A stretch of DNA of 64,000 bases from NCBI GenBank assembly GCA_021732365.1, contig JAKFVD010000005.1, positions 1 to 64,000 on the forward strand, given 5' to 3'. Made by a program: the position numbers and the translations under genes. Under the pieces are notes generated by a model. It ran no database searches. It saw only the letters and a list, made by a program, of their open reading frames with translations, and had not been told where the DNA came from. This document shows positions 1 to 9,801 of the stretch, piece by piece. Origin of the DNA: Methylotenera sp. (GTDB lineage Bacteria; Pseudomonadota; Gammaproteobacteria; Burkholderiales; Methylophilaceae). Every line of letters begins with the position of its first letter. Within the stretch, counting starts at the first letter, position 1.

Positions 1-808
1 GACGGTCTCCAAAGGCGGTTTCTGCAATTTCTTGTAATTTAATATCAGCAGACAGCACCAAATTGTTGCCAGAAACTGGCGCAGTACTAGAAAGCACTCT
101 AACCGCTTTGCCATCTGCATCGATTTCTACTTGCTGAAACCCCGTTGTGCCATGCAATTCAGCTTCATAAGATTGCTCGATGCCGCTTTTACCAATATGA
201 TCAGAACCTTTGTAATTAGATAGCACATCATTTTCAGCTAATTTAATCAGATCTTTATCATTAATACGGCCGATATATCCCACCATATGCGCGCCCATTT
301 TGCCGTGCGGGTAGTGGCGAAATAGACGTGATTTAATTTCAACGCCAGGGAAGCGATAGCGATTAACTGCAAATTTTGCCGCCTCTACTTCATTTAAATG
401 TGTGCGTATCGGCACACTTTCAAAACTATGGCTTTGCGTTTTTAGCTTCTTAAAACGCTTTAAGTCGACACTGTTAATTTCCACTAATTGGGCTAATTCA
501 GCAATTGTGGATTCTAAATCGGCTATTTTGGATGGCGTAACTTCTAAGGTATATACAAAAAAGTTATGCGCTAATACCACCCCATTTCTATCGGTAATTA
601 AGCCACGGTTGGGCGCGATTGGCACAATTGAAATACGGTTATTTTCGGCTAGTGTTTGGTAGTAATCGTAACGATTAATTTGCAAGAAATAAAATCTAAA
701 TGACAAAACGCTAAATGCGATCAGTACCAAAAAACCCAGCACAGTAAGGCGCAACCTAAAGTGATGCAGCTCATTTTGGTGATTTTTAAGTTCGTTGTTG
801 TAGGCCAT
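1..808 (-). CDS. mrdA: Penicillin-binding protein 2 (MrdA), N-terminal part
   Basis: Transpeptidase of the elongation machinery, which cross-links lateral-wall peptidoglycan together with RodA and MreBCD. Only the first 269 codons are present; the gene leaves the window at base 1, so the catalytic SxxK domain is not seen. A cytoplasmic tail is followed by one membrane segment (about residues 19-41), then the conserved NRGLITDRNGVVLA block (about 68-81) of the PBP dimerisation domain, including later IGKSGIEQSYEAELHG. The start is the ATG at 808, 17 bases after the end of mreD on the same strand. The mreB-mreC-mreD-mrdA order is the classical shape operon, which makes the call firm. Confidence 0.95.
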   Translation of the reverse strand, partial: MAYNNELKNHQNELHHFRLRLTVLGFLVLIAFSVLSFRFYFLQINRYDYYQTLAENNRISIVPIAPNRGLITDRNGVVLAHNFFVYTLEVTPSKIADLESTIAELAQLVEINSVDLKRFKKLKTQSHSFESVPIRTHLNEVEAAKFAVNRYRFPGVEIKSRLFRHYPHGKMGAHMVGYIGRINDKDLIKLAENDVLSNYKGSDHIGKSGIEQSYEAELHGTTGFQQVEIDADGKAVRVLSSTAPVSGNNLVLSADIKLQEIAETAFGDR

Positions 809-825
809 ATAAGCTGTGCAAATAG

Positions 826-1302
826 CTATCTAGTTTTAGGTCTGGTTAATGCACCAAACATCAGAATCATCAACTGCCACAGAATTAACCCTGAAAACAC
901 AGGCAAAAAATAAGTCCAGCCAGGGTAATCATTACCCTCAAACAGTTTTAAAAATAACATTAGTAAGCGTTCAAATATCAGCAAACCAAACACATAACCA
1001 GCTAATTGCCATGGATTAAAAAGTACTAATCTGCGTTGATAACTCAGGCCAATGTAGGCCGTTAATGTAAAACTTAACGCATGTTGGCCAAGCAAACTGC
1101 CTGTCGCCAAATCAACTAGTATGCCCGCAATCCATGCCGTGCCAACGTTGCAAAGATTAGGCGCGCGTAATAGCCAATACAATATAACCACCAACATAAA
1201 ATCGGGGCGCAGAATGATACCTTGCCCAACCCATGGAAAAAGTTGGCATATAAGCGCGATTAATAAAGTGATAATAACGGCAACAAGGCTAGTTGGGCGC
1301 AT
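826..1302 (-). CDS. mreD: Rod shape-determining protein MreD
   Basis: Small integral membrane protein of the elongasome, 158 residues, about the usual length. It is almost entirely hydrophobic with about five predicted membrane segments, starting MRPTSLVAVIITLLIALICQ. The sequence is poorly conserved in this family, so position between mreC and mrdA is the main evidence. Its ATG at 1302 overlaps the end of mreC by 14 bases, indicating translational coupling. Confidence 0.93.
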   Translation of the reverse strand: MRPTSLVAVIITLLIALICQLFPWVGQGIILRPDFMLVVILYWLLRAPNLCNVGTAWIAGILVDLATGSLLGQHALSFTLTAYIGLSYQRRLVLFNPWQLAGYVFGLLIFERLLMLFLKLFEGNDYPGWTYFLPVFSGLILWQLMILMFGALTRPKTR

Positions 1303-2299
1303 TGGGCTTCGCCTTGTTTTTAAATGCTGCTGTTTGTGATGATGGTTGAGCGCTGGCGGCAGCAGAAGTATCAGCAGATTTTTTTTCTACAACAGGCTTG
1401 TTTTCCGCTTCTACTGGTTTTGTAATTAGAGGCGGTTCTTTTACTTGTGGTAGCTCTAGTATTAGCAACTGTAAGTGGTTGCTTACTTCTGCAACTGGCG
1501 TACTAATAATTTTAGCAAAAGGTGACTCTGGATTTTGTAGAATTTTAGTCACTTTTGCCACTGCCAAGCCCGCAGGATAAATGCCATCGATGCCAGATGT
1601 CACTAGTTTATCGCCCACTTTAATGTCCACATTGGCGGGTAAATACGGAATATCTAGTGTGTTATTACCCTCGCCAAAGGCAATGGCACGCAATTGATTG
1701 CGCTCAATTTGAATCGGAATCGATAACTCTTTATCGGTAATCAGCGTGACTTCACTACTAAATGGAAAAACTCGGGTGATTTGACCAATCACACCTTTAG
1801 AATCAGCCACCGCCTGGCCTGCTTTTACATTGTGCTGGCTACCGCGATTAACCACCACAACCAAGCTAAACGGATCACGCCCAGTGTGAGAAATCTCACC
1901 TAAAATTGCTTTTGGTTGAATGGGAATATCGCCATTTAATAAACTACGCAAGTGCGTATTTTCAGCTTCAATTGTGCTTAAGCGCTGTAACCTAACACGG
2001 TGTTCAAAGGCTTGTTGCTTAAGCGCATAATTTTCTTGTACAAGCTGATTATGCGCAGAAAAATATCTATTCACATCGCGTACCCAATTGCTAGGAGCTT
2101 TAGCAACCATTTCCAAAGGGTGCAGCGCCGCAATAAAGCCTTGGCGTATTTGTGAGAGATAATTTAAGCGCGCATCAATCGCCATCATGGTAATAGACAG
2201 TGCGCAAAAAAACACCATGCGAGAGAACGGGCTAGCGCCACGAACAAAAAAAGCGGGGGTTTGTTGCGGCTCTAGCTTTTGATGAACACCCTTAAGCAT
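1289..2299 (-). CDS. mreC: Rod shape-determining protein MreC
   Basis: Bitopic inner-membrane protein linking cytoplasmic MreB to the periplasmic wall-synthesis enzymes. 336 residues. A membrane helix lies near residues 28-45 (MVFFCALSITMMAIDARL), followed by a probable coiled coil (about 75-118) and the beta-rich periplasmic domain (about 125-280; GRDPFSLVVVVNRGSQHNV, TSGIDGIYPAGLAVAKV). The last 40 residues are a Pro/Lys/Ala/Ser-rich low-complexity tail, variable in this family. Between mreB and mreD on the same strand. Confidence 0.96.
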   Translation of the reverse strand: MLKGVHQKLEPQQTPAFFVRGASPFSRMVFFCALSITMMAIDARLNYLSQIRQGFIAALHPLEMVAKAPSNWVRDVNRYFSAHNQLVQENYALKQQAFEHRVRLQRLSTIEAENTHLRSLLNGDIPIQPKAILGEISHTGRDPFSLVVVVNRGSQHNVKAGQAVADSKGVIGQITRVFPFSSEVTLITDKELSIPIQIERNQLRAIAFGEGNNTLDIPYLPANVDIKVGDKLVTSGIDGIYPAGLAVAKVTKILQNPESPFAKIISTPVAEVSNHLQLLILELPQVKEPPLITKPVEAENKPVVEKKSADTSAAASAQPSSQTAAFKNKAKPNAPN

Positions 2300-2352
2300 G
2301 CCAACACTAATGGGCGTGTTGATGAGTGAATAAGAAATTTAAAGACGACTGC

Positions 2353-3587
<1,235 letters not shown>

Positions 3588-3902
3588 ATGGCTCTCAACA
3601 TCACCGATATTAAACGGATTGCGCATTTGGCACGCTTAGAAATTAACGAACAAGAAGCCAGTCAAACGCTCACAAAACTCACTGGTATTTTAGGCTTAAT
3701 CGAGCAAATGCAAGCGGTTGATACCGCAGGTATTACACCGATGTCGCATTCGCAAGATGTTGTACAAAGACTAAGAGAAGATGTGGTGACTGCAACTAAT
3801 CAGCGCGAAGCTTTTCAAGCTAACGCCCCTATTTTGGGTAATGGGTCGGCAGAAAAAGCGGTGGATAGCGGTTTGTATCTTGTTCCAAAAGTAATTGAAT
3901 AG
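3588..3902 (+). CDS. gatC: Asp/Glu-tRNA amidotransferase subunit C
   Basis: Small subunit of GatCAB, which converts misacylated Glu-tRNA(Gln) or Asp-tRNA(Asn) to the correct amidated form. 104 residues, typical. It begins [19 protein letters not shown], a strong family signature, and ends with the conserved YLVPKVIE. First gene of the gatCAB operon; gatA begins 10 bases downstream. Confidence 0.97.
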   Translation: MALNITDIKRIAHLARLEINEQEASQTLTKLTGILGLIEQMQAVDTAGITPMSHSQDVVQRLREDVVTATNQREAFQANAPILGNGSAEKAVDSGLYLVPKVIE

Positions 3903-3912
3903 AAAAAATAAT

Positions 3913-5412
3913 ATGATCAACGGTAGCCTTAAAAATTTAAGCCAAATGCTGGCAAAAAAAGAAATTTCCAGCGTTGAAATGACGCAAACGTTTCTTGACC
4001 GAATTAATAAATACAACCCAACAATCAATGCCTACGTCGCCTTAGATGCCAATAAAACATTAGCGCAAGCCAAGGCAGCTGATGTGCGTATCGCAAATGG
4101 CACGGCAGAGCCACTAACAGGCATCCCCTTTGCGCAAAAAGATATTTTCTGTGCCAAAGGCTGGCAAACCACTTGTGGCTCTAAGATGCTGGCGAATTTC
4201 GTTGCCCCTTACGACGCGCATGTGATTACACAATTTGACAATGCAGGCGCCGTTAATTTGGGTAAAACCAATATGGATGAATTCGCAATGGGTTCCTCTA
4301 ACGAAACCAGCTATTTTGGCGGCGTCAAAAACCCTTGGGATTTTGACCGTGTTCCTGGCGGTAGCTCAGGCGGTTCTGCTGCGGCAGTGGCTGCTAGGCT
4401 TTGCGCCGCAGCAACGGGTACAGATACTGGCGGTTCAATCCGCCAGCCAGCCTCACTATGTGGCTTTACTGGTTTAAAACCCACTTACGGTTTGGTTTCA
4501 CGTTACGGCATGATCGCGTTTGCTTCTAGCCTAGACCAAGCGGGACCAATGGCAAAAAGCGCGGAAGATTGTGCCTTGATGATGAACGTGATGACAGGCT
4601 TTGATGAGCGCGATTCCACCAGCTTGAATCGCCCTAAAGAAGACTACACGCGTGGCTTGGGTAACATGCAAGGTACGCAACCATTAAAAGGCTTGCGGAT
4701 TGGCTTGCCAAAAGAATATTTTGCCGATGGTTTAGACGCCAACGTGGCAAAAGTGGTGCAAGAGGCGATTGCCGAATATCGCAAATTAGGCGCAGTAACA
4801 GTGGATATTTCGCTGCCAAATAGCCAATTATCTATCCCAGTCTATTATGTATTGGCGCCAGCGGAAGCTAGCTCTAATCTTTCACGCTATGACGGTGTGC
4901 GCTACGGCCATCGTGCAGCGGAATATGATGACTTGATGGATATGTACATGAAAAGCCGCGCTGAGGGCTTTGGTGCAGAAGTCAAACGCCGTATTTTGAT
5001 TGGTACTTATGTATTAAGCGCGGGTTATTACGATGCTTATTATTTAAAAGCTCAGCAAATCCGTCGTTTGATTGCCGATGATTTTACCCAAGCTTTCAAG
5101 CAATGTGATGTGATTATGGGCCCAACCGCGCCTTCTACCGCATTTAAAGCGGGCGAAAAAGCCGATGATCCAGTGGCGATGTATCTGCAAGACGTTTATA
5201 CCATCGCTACCAATTTAGCTGGCTTGCCGGGTATGAGTATTCCTGCGGGATTTTCGAATGGCTTGCCAGTAGGTTTGCAGTTAATGGGTAATTATTTTGA
5301 TGAAGCGCGCATGTTGGACGTGGCGCATGCTTATCAACAAGTAACAGATTGGCATACCCTAATACCAAATTTGGACAAGCCAAACTTAGTGTTGCCAGAG
5401 GGAAAAGTATAA
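3913..5412 (+). CDS. gatA: Asp/Glu-tRNA amidotransferase subunit A
   Basis: Glutaminase subunit of GatCAB; supplies ammonia from glutamine. The amidase signature is intact: the lysine of [14 protein letters not shown], the Gly/Ser-rich loop [13 protein letters not shown] and [13 protein letters not shown] carry the Ser-cisSer-Lys triad. A longer frame reaches a TTG at 3895 inside gatC, but the ATG at 3913 gives the usual N-terminus ([13 protein letters not shown]) and a normal 499-residue length, so it is preferred. The stop codon overlaps the gatB start (TAATG). Confidence 0.97.
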   Translation: MINGSLKNLSQMLAKKEISSVEMTQTFLDRINKYNPTINAYVALDANKTLAQAKAADVRIANGTAEPLTGIPFAQKDIFCAKGWQTTCGSKMLANFVAPYDAHVITQFDNAGAVNLGKTNMDEFAMGSSNETSYFGGVKNPWDFDRVPGGSSGGSAAAVAARLCAAATGTDTGGSIRQPASLCGFTGLKPTYGLVSRYGMIAFASSLDQAGPMAKSAEDCALMMNVMTGFDERDSTSLNRPKEDYTRGLGNMQGTQPLKGLRIGLPKEYFADGLDANVAKVVQEAIAEYRKLGAVTVDISLPNSQLSIPVYYVLAPAEASSNLSRYDGVRYGHRAAEYDDLMDMYMKSRAEGFGAEVKRRILIGTYVLSAGYYDAYYLKAQQIRRLIADDFTQAFKQCDVIMGPTAPSTAFKAGEKADDPVAMYLQDVYTIATNLAGLPGMSIPAGFSNGLPVGLQLMGNYFDEARMLDVAHAYQQVTDWHTLIPNLDKPNLVLPEGKV

Positions 5413-6902
5413 TGGAATGGGAAGTTGTTATTGGGCTTGAAACCCACACGCAGTTAAGAACCAAAAGCAAACAATTTAGTGGTGCCTCCATCACTTACGG
5501 AGCACAGCCTAATACGCAAGCCGATGAAGTGAGTGTTGCTTTGCCGGGTGTGTTGCCCGTTTTAAATAAGCAAGCGGTGGAATGCGCCATTAAATTTGGC
5601 TTGGCGATTAATGCCGATATTCCAGCTCGTTCAGTATTTTCACGCAAAAATTACTTTTATCCCGATTTGCCAAAAGGTTATCAAATCAGTCAATTTGAAT
5701 TGCCGGTAGTGGGCAAAGGCGCGGTGACGATTCAAGTGCCAGCAGTTGGCAAAAATGCAGCCTATGAAAAAGTAATTAATATCACCCGCGCGCATTTGGA
5801 AGAAGATGCGGGCAAATCTGTTCACGGTGCAGTTGAAGGCATGAGCGGAATCGATTTAAATCGCGCTGGTACACCTTTGCTAGAAATTGTGACTGAGCCT
5901 GATATGCGTAGCGCAGCTGAGGCTGTGGCTTATGCCAAAAAACTGCATGAGCTGGTGCAGTGGATTGATATCTGCGATGGCAATATGCAAGAAGGCAGTT
6001 TTAGGTGTGATGTCAACGTATCTGTGCGACCAAAAGGGCAAGAAAAATTTGGCACGCGCCGTGAGATTAAAAATTTAAACTCGTTCAAATTTATGACGCA
6101 AGCGATTGAATATGAAACCCGCTGGCAAATAGAAACACTAGAAGATGGCGGCACTATTCAGCAGGCCACCGTTTTGTTTAACCCAGATACGGGTGAAACA
6201 AAAGCCATGCGCTCAAAAGAAGAGGCTAATGATTACCGTTACTTCCCAGATCCTGATTTATTGCCATTAGAAGTGACCGCAGCTGATAAAGCGCGTGTAC
6301 AGGCGACCATGCAAAAATCACAGAACGAAGAATATTTGAGATATGTGAATGACTTGAACATGTTCCCAGACGATGCTAGAGCAATTACTTCTTCAAGGCA
6401 AATTTACAATTACTTTGAATCTGTGTTGGCTGAACTTAGAAAAATAGCTGTACCAACAGCTACTCAAACCCAGGATAATGCGAATGCAAAGTCAGTTGCT
6501 AATTGGGTAATTAACACGTTAGGCTCATATTTAAATAAGACAAACCTAGATATATCAGAAAGCCCAGTTAGGCCTGAGCAATTAGCAAAAATGCTTTCAA
6601 AAATATTTGACAATACCATTTCAAATAACGCAGCCAAGCAAGTATTTGAAGCGATGTGGATGGGTGAAGGTGAAGCAGATGCAATTATCGAAGCCAAAGG
6701 CCTAAAACAAGAATCCGATAGCGGTGCGATTGAAGCGATTTTGGATGAAGTTTTAAAAGCCAACCCAGCGATGGTAGAAGAGTTTAAAGCGGGTAAAGAA
6801 AAAGCGTTTAACGCACTGGTTGGTCAAGCCATGAAAGCATCAAAAGGCAAAGCCAACCCAGCGCAAGTGAATGACTTATTGAAGAAAAAACTGGCGTTTT
6901 AA
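5412..6902 (+). CDS. gatB: Asp/Glu-tRNA amidotransferase subunit B
   Basis: tRNA-binding subunit that phosphorylates the misacylated amino acid before amidation. 496 residues from the ATG at 5412. The frame is open back to a TTG at 5349, but [15 protein letters not shown] is the canonical N-terminus. Other signatures: [36 protein letters not shown] and a C-terminal YqeY-like helical tail. About 15-20 residues longer than most homologues; the extra length appears to lie near residues 350-385, which looks unlike the flanking conserved sequence. Confidence 0.97.
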   Translation: MEWEVVIGLETHTQLRTKSKQFSGASITYGAQPNTQADEVSVALPGVLPVLNKQAVECAIKFGLAINADIPARSVFSRKNYFYPDLPKGYQISQFELPVVGKGAVTIQVPAVGKNAAYEKVINITRAHLEEDAGKSVHGAVEGMSGIDLNRAGTPLLEIVTEPDMRSAAEAVAYAKKLHELVQWIDICDGNMQEGSFRCDVNVSVRPKGQEKFGTRREIKNLNSFKFMTQAIEYETRWQIETLEDGGTIQQATVLFNPDTGETKAMRSKEEANDYRYFPDPDLLPLEVTAADKARVQATMQKSQNEEYLRYVNDLNMFPDDARAITSSRQIYNYFESVLAELRKIAVPTATQTQDNANAKSVANWVINTLGSYLNKTNLDISESPVRPEQLAKMLSKIFDNTISNNAAKQVFEAMWMGEGEADAIIEAKGLKQESDSGAIEAILDEVLKANPAMVEEFKAGKEKAFNALVGQAMKASKGKANPAQVNDLLKKKLAF

Positions 6903-6953
6903 CTTAATTGAGATGCTCTTGAGATAAAACTTAACCAATTTTTTTGGTCGAAT

Positions 6954-7616
6954 TTATTGAGTGGTATTAACAGTAACTGCAAATGCAGCAGTACTTGATG
7001 AAGATGGCTCGAGTGCGTTGAGATTATTTTCCTTAAGCGCAATAAAGCGGTCTTTTTCTTCAGCGTAATGTTTGCGTGTGTTTACTATATTTAATTTGCG
7101 TTGCTTAATTTGTTTGTCAATACTATCTGATTCGAGCTTTGCTTGTTTAAGTTCATCGCTTAAATAAGCAGGTAAAGGTTTATTGGCTTTTTTTAACTCT
7201 TGTGCTGTTTTATTATTGCGAAGCGTTCTGTTAGTGGTGGTTAGTTTGTGTTGCGCCAATGCTTGCAACGCTGCGTGGTCTGTTTCTAAATTGCGATCGC
7301 GCGCTAAATCAATTTCTTGGGCATTGGTATAAGAAGCCAGCAATATTTTATCGCGACGCACTTGATCTAACTTTTCTTGTTCTTTTTGTTTGTCTAATTC
7401 GGCTGTTTGTTGATTTGAAATGATATTCTTTTTAAGCACAACACCATTAGTATTCATTTCAGTATTACTACGATTGTTTTCCTGTGTAGGCAGTTTATCG
7501 CCATAATGTGTCACGCCTTTGCTATCAACCCACTTAACAATTTTGTTGCCCTCTGCAAACGCATGCAAAGAAGTTAAATTTAAGCAAACACATATTATTA
7601 AAATTATTTTTTGCAT
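6954..7616 (-). CDS. DUF4124-domain secreted coiled-coil protein
   Basis: Function unknown. A signal peptide (MQKIILIICVCLNLTSLHAFA) is followed by a short DUF4124 segment (KIVKWVDSKGVTHYGDKLP), a domain common in secreted proteobacterial proteins. The rest (about residues 60-200) is highly charged, Lys/Glu/Gln-rich and likely coiled coil. An in-frame ATG seven codons upstream (7637) is possible, but the downstream ATG gives the cleaner signal peptide and a GGA element at suitable distance. It lies just after pyrE on the same strand. A second DUF4124 protein of similar design is at 45238-45768. Confidence 0.75.
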   Translation of the reverse strand: MQKIILIICVCLNLTSLHAFAEGNKIVKWVDSKGVTHYGDKLPTQENNRSNTEMNTNGVVLKKNIISNQQTAELDKQKEQEKLDQVRRDKILLASYTNAQEIDLARDRNLETDHAALQALAQHKLTTTNRTLRNNKTAQELKKANKPLPAYLSDELKQAKLESDSIDKQIKQRKLNIVNTRKHYAEEKDRFIALKENNLNALEPSSSSTAAFAVTVNTTQ

Positions 7617-7642
7617 GGTATTTATCCAAACGTTCATTTAAG

Positions 7643-8311
7643 TTACATAATGACGCCATATTGTTGGCGGTACGCTTGAACTTTAAGCATATTATGTGCC
7701 AAATCTTGTTTGGTTTGAATGTACTGTAATAAATCTGTCAAATTTGCAATGCTACATACAGGTAATTGATGCAGTTTTTGTACTTCCTGCACGGCGGATA
7801 ATTCTCCTAGGCCTTTCTCTTGGCGGTCTAGCGCAATGGCTACTGCGCAAGGCGTAGCGCCGTTTTTCGTAATTAAATCAACCGATTCGCGCACCGATGT
7901 GCCTGCCGAAATCACATCATCAATGATTAAAACACGGCCCTTTAAAGGGCTGCCAACAATTAAGCCACCCTCGCCATGATCTTTTGCTTCTTTACGATTG
8001 TACGCGTAGGGCAGATTATGACCATTTTTGGCAAAAGCGATTGCAATTGCCGCTGCTAAAGTAATGCCTTTGTAAGCTGGGCCATATAGCATGTCAAACT
8101 CAATGCCTGAGTTTTGAATGCTCTGGTAATAAAACTCGCCCAGTTTAAGCAAGCTTTCACCATCATTAAATAAGCCAGCATTAAAAAAATAAGGGCTTAA
8201 TCGACCTGCTTTGGTTTTAAATTCACCAAATTTTAATACCTGCTTTTCAATAGAAAAAGCGATAAAATCTTGGCTTAACTGCTCTACATTTGTCAATTGT
8301 TGGGTATTCAT
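7643..8311 (-). CDS. pyrE: Orotate phosphoribosyltransferase
   Basis: Catalyses orotate + PRPP to OMP in pyrimidine synthesis. 222 residues. The type I PRTase PRPP-binding motif VLIIDDVISAGTSVRES is intact, and the N-terminal FGEFKTKAGRLSPYFFNAGLF and YGPAYKGITLA blocks are typical of PyrE. Divergent from xth; the two starts are separated by 26 bases, so their promoters must overlap or lie within the genes. Confidence 0.97.
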   Translation of the reverse strand: MNTQQLTNVEQLSQDFIAFSIEKQVLKFGEFKTKAGRLSPYFFNAGLFNDGESLLKLGEFYYQSIQNSGIEFDMLYGPAYKGITLAAAIAIAFAKNGHNLPYAYNRKEAKDHGEGGLIVGSPLKGRVLIIDDVISAGTSVRESVDLITKNGATPCAVAIALDRQEKGLGELSAVQEVQKLHQLPVCSIANLTDLLQYIQTKQDLAHNMLKVQAYRQQYGVIM

Positions 8312-8337
8312 TATTATTTAAAAATCGAAAGTCAATA

Positions 8338-9126
8338 ATGCGCATTATAACTGCGAATTTGAACGGAATCCGCTCAGCGGCTAACAAGGGATTTTTTGCT
8401 TGGCTGCAAACGCAAGAAGCAGATGTGGTGTGCCTACAAGAGGTGAAAGCCCAAGCTGCTGATATGACAGCAGAAATGCTAGCACCTGCGGGATACCACG
8501 GCTACTTTCACTATGCAGAAAAAAAGGGTTATAGCGGTGTTGGTATCTACTGCAAACAAAAGCCAGACGCAGTGATTGAGGGCTTAACCCACTTTAATCA
8601 AAACATGGCAGATATTGATAGTGAAGGCCGTTATTTAGAGGCGCGTTTCGGAAACTTAAGTGTCATTTCGCTTTACTTGCCTAGCGGCTCAAGTGGAGAA
8701 GAGCGGCAAGCGTTTAAATTCAGTGTGCTTGCGCGCATTATGCCGCACTTGGAAGTGTTAAGAAAAAGTGGTCGCGATGTGGTGGTGTGTGGCGATTGGA
8801 ATATTGCGCATCAGGAAATGGATTTAAAAAACTATAAGGGCAATAAAAAGAATTCAGGCTTTTTGCCTGAAGAGCGTGCTTGGCTGACTGATTTGTTTGG
8901 GCGTGTTGGCTGGGTAGATGTCTATCGTGCCTTGCATCCTAATACCACGGATGACTGCTATACCTGGTGGAGTAATCGCGGTGCAGCCTATGAAAAAAAT
9001 GTAGGTTGGCGGCTTGATTACCAAATAGCCACACCTGAATTAGCATCTCGTGCCATTCAAACCACTATTTATAAAGCACAAAAATTTAGCGATCACGCGC
9101 CGTTAATCATTGATTATCAGCCATAG
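8338..9126 (+). CDS. xth: Exodeoxyribonuclease III (AP endonuclease)
   Basis: Mg-dependent 3'-5' exonuclease and AP endonuclease of base-excision repair. 262 residues from the ATG at 8338 (the frame extends to a TTG at 8290, rejected because MRIITANLNGIRSA is the normal N-terminus). Catalytic blocks: CLQEVKA (metal-binding Glu), GYSGVGIYCK, VVCGDWNIAH (Asp/Asn) and FSDHAPLIIDY (Asp-His). Stand-alone gene, divergent from pyrE. Confidence 0.97.
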   Translation: MRIITANLNGIRSAANKGFFAWLQTQEADVVCLQEVKAQAADMTAEMLAPAGYHGYFHYAEKKGYSGVGIYCKQKPDAVIEGLTHFNQNMADIDSEGRYLEARFGNLSVISLYLPSGSSGEERQAFKFSVLARIMPHLEVLRKSGRDVVVCGDWNIAHQEMDLKNYKGNKKNSGFLPEERAWLTDLFGRVGWVDVYRALHPNTTDDCYTWWSNRGAAYEKNVGWRLDYQIATPELASRAIQTTIYKAQKFSDHAPLIIDYQP

Positions 9127-9265
9127 CCAAGTGTTAAAGGCGCCCTAATTTTGGCTTTAAATTTCGCTTAATTTAAGATGCAATTTAAATTGTAAATAGA
9201 TAATAAAAATTTGTAAGGCATATGCAACCATTGCGACTAAAGCAATGTGTAGTGGTGATGAATCC

Positions 9266-9334
9266 ATTTTATCTTGATTTTATCTTGCCGCACGTATATT
9301 ATCTACTTCTACCTTTCTAACTGAAAATGGTAGA
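9266..9334 (+). promoter_or_regulatory. Regulatory leader of the bufferin operon: 11-bp tandem repeat and hairpin
   Basis: The 237-base gap after xth holds two structures before bufA. First, ATTTTATCTTG is repeated exactly in tandem (9266-9276, 9277-9287); 11 bp is close to one helical turn, as for a regulator or ECF-sigma recognition site. Second, 9308-9334 can form a hairpin: TCTACC pairs with GGTAGA and TTTC with GAAA, with a 5-base loop and a 2-base bulge. A strong ribosome site (AGGAAGGAA) follows just before the ATG. Function is inferred. Confidence 0.4.
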
Positions 9335-9363
9335 TTTTTCATAACAATTAGGAAGGAAATATT

Positions 9364-9699
9364 ATGTCTGTTCAAACTTCAAAAGGTGCAATGTTAGCAT
9401 TTGGCGCTGCAGCACTTATCATCTCTGGCTGTGCTGGTGCTGGTACTAAAACTGCAGCTAACGATGCCGCTGTTTCTTGTGTGGGTGTTAACTCATGTAA
9501 AGGTACTAGTGATTGCAAAACAGCTGCAACTAGCTGTAAAGGTCAAAACGCATGTAAAACAGCAAAAAATGCATGTAAAGGCCAAGGTTCTTGCGCTTCT
9601 GCAGCAAATGCATGTAAAGGTCAAAATGCTTGTGCTGGCCATGGTCACTTAGCATTAAGTGCTGCTGAGTGCGATGCTAAAGGCGGTCACGCAGTTTAG
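9364..9699 (+). CDS. bufA: Bufferin-type Cys-repeat metallophore precursor (BufA2-like)
   Basis: Candidate ribosomal precursor of a copper-binding bufferin; in characterised systems the MNIO enzyme modifies its cysteines and the product is exported to buffer copper. 111 residues. A Sec-type signal with lipobox-like ISGC (Cys23) is followed by the family signature CVGVNSCKG-SDCKTA. Ten further cysteines occur, nine spaced 6/7 residues apart (39, 45, 51, 58, 64, 71, 77, 84, 90), then Cys103 in the conserved tail LSAAECDAKGG. From Cys51 a 13-residue unit of the form CKTAxxxCKGQxx repeats three times. Strong Shine-Dalgarno. Immediately upstream of bufB and bufC. Confidence 0.85.
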   Translation: MSVQTSKGAMLAFGAAALIISGCAGAGTKTAANDAAVSCVGVNSCKGTSDCKTAATSCKGQNACKTAKNACKGQGSCASAANACKGQNACAGHGHLALSAAECDAKGGHAV

Positions 9700-9709
9700 T
9701 TTTTATTGT

Positions 9710-9770
9710 GAACATGTAAATGTTCATGCCATTCTCATGCAATTACTCCCCAAAATTGTGTGAGAATGGC
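9710..9770 (+). terminator. Tandem hairpins between bufA and bufB
   Basis: Two stem-loops fill the 102-base gap. The first (9710-9725) pairs GAACAT with ATGTTC around a 4-base loop. The second (9728-9770) has perfect 10-bp arms GCCATTCTCA / TGAGAATGGC, with partial pairing continuing inside. There is no run of T after it, so it is more likely an attenuator or an RNA-stabilising 3' structure that lets the abundant precursor be made in excess over its enzymes than a full terminator. Confidence 0.5.
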
Positions 9771-9801
9771 AACTTAACTATTCTATTATTGGCTGATAAA
9801 A

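Noticed and set aside
5349-5411. Upstream TTG extension of gatB, and similar TTG extensions of gatA, xth and the rhodanese gene
   Set aside because: In each case the extra residues are not part of the family N-terminus, and an ATG with better placement exists.
6925-6950. Weak hairpin CCAA/TTGG in the gap between gatB and the DUF4124 gene
   Set aside because: Stem of only 4-5 A/T-rich pairs; too weak to call a terminator although the genes are convergent.
9401-9652. Second long frame inside bufA
   Set aside because: Out-of-frame reading of the repeated Cys codons; it simply mirrors the tandem repeat and has no ribosome site.
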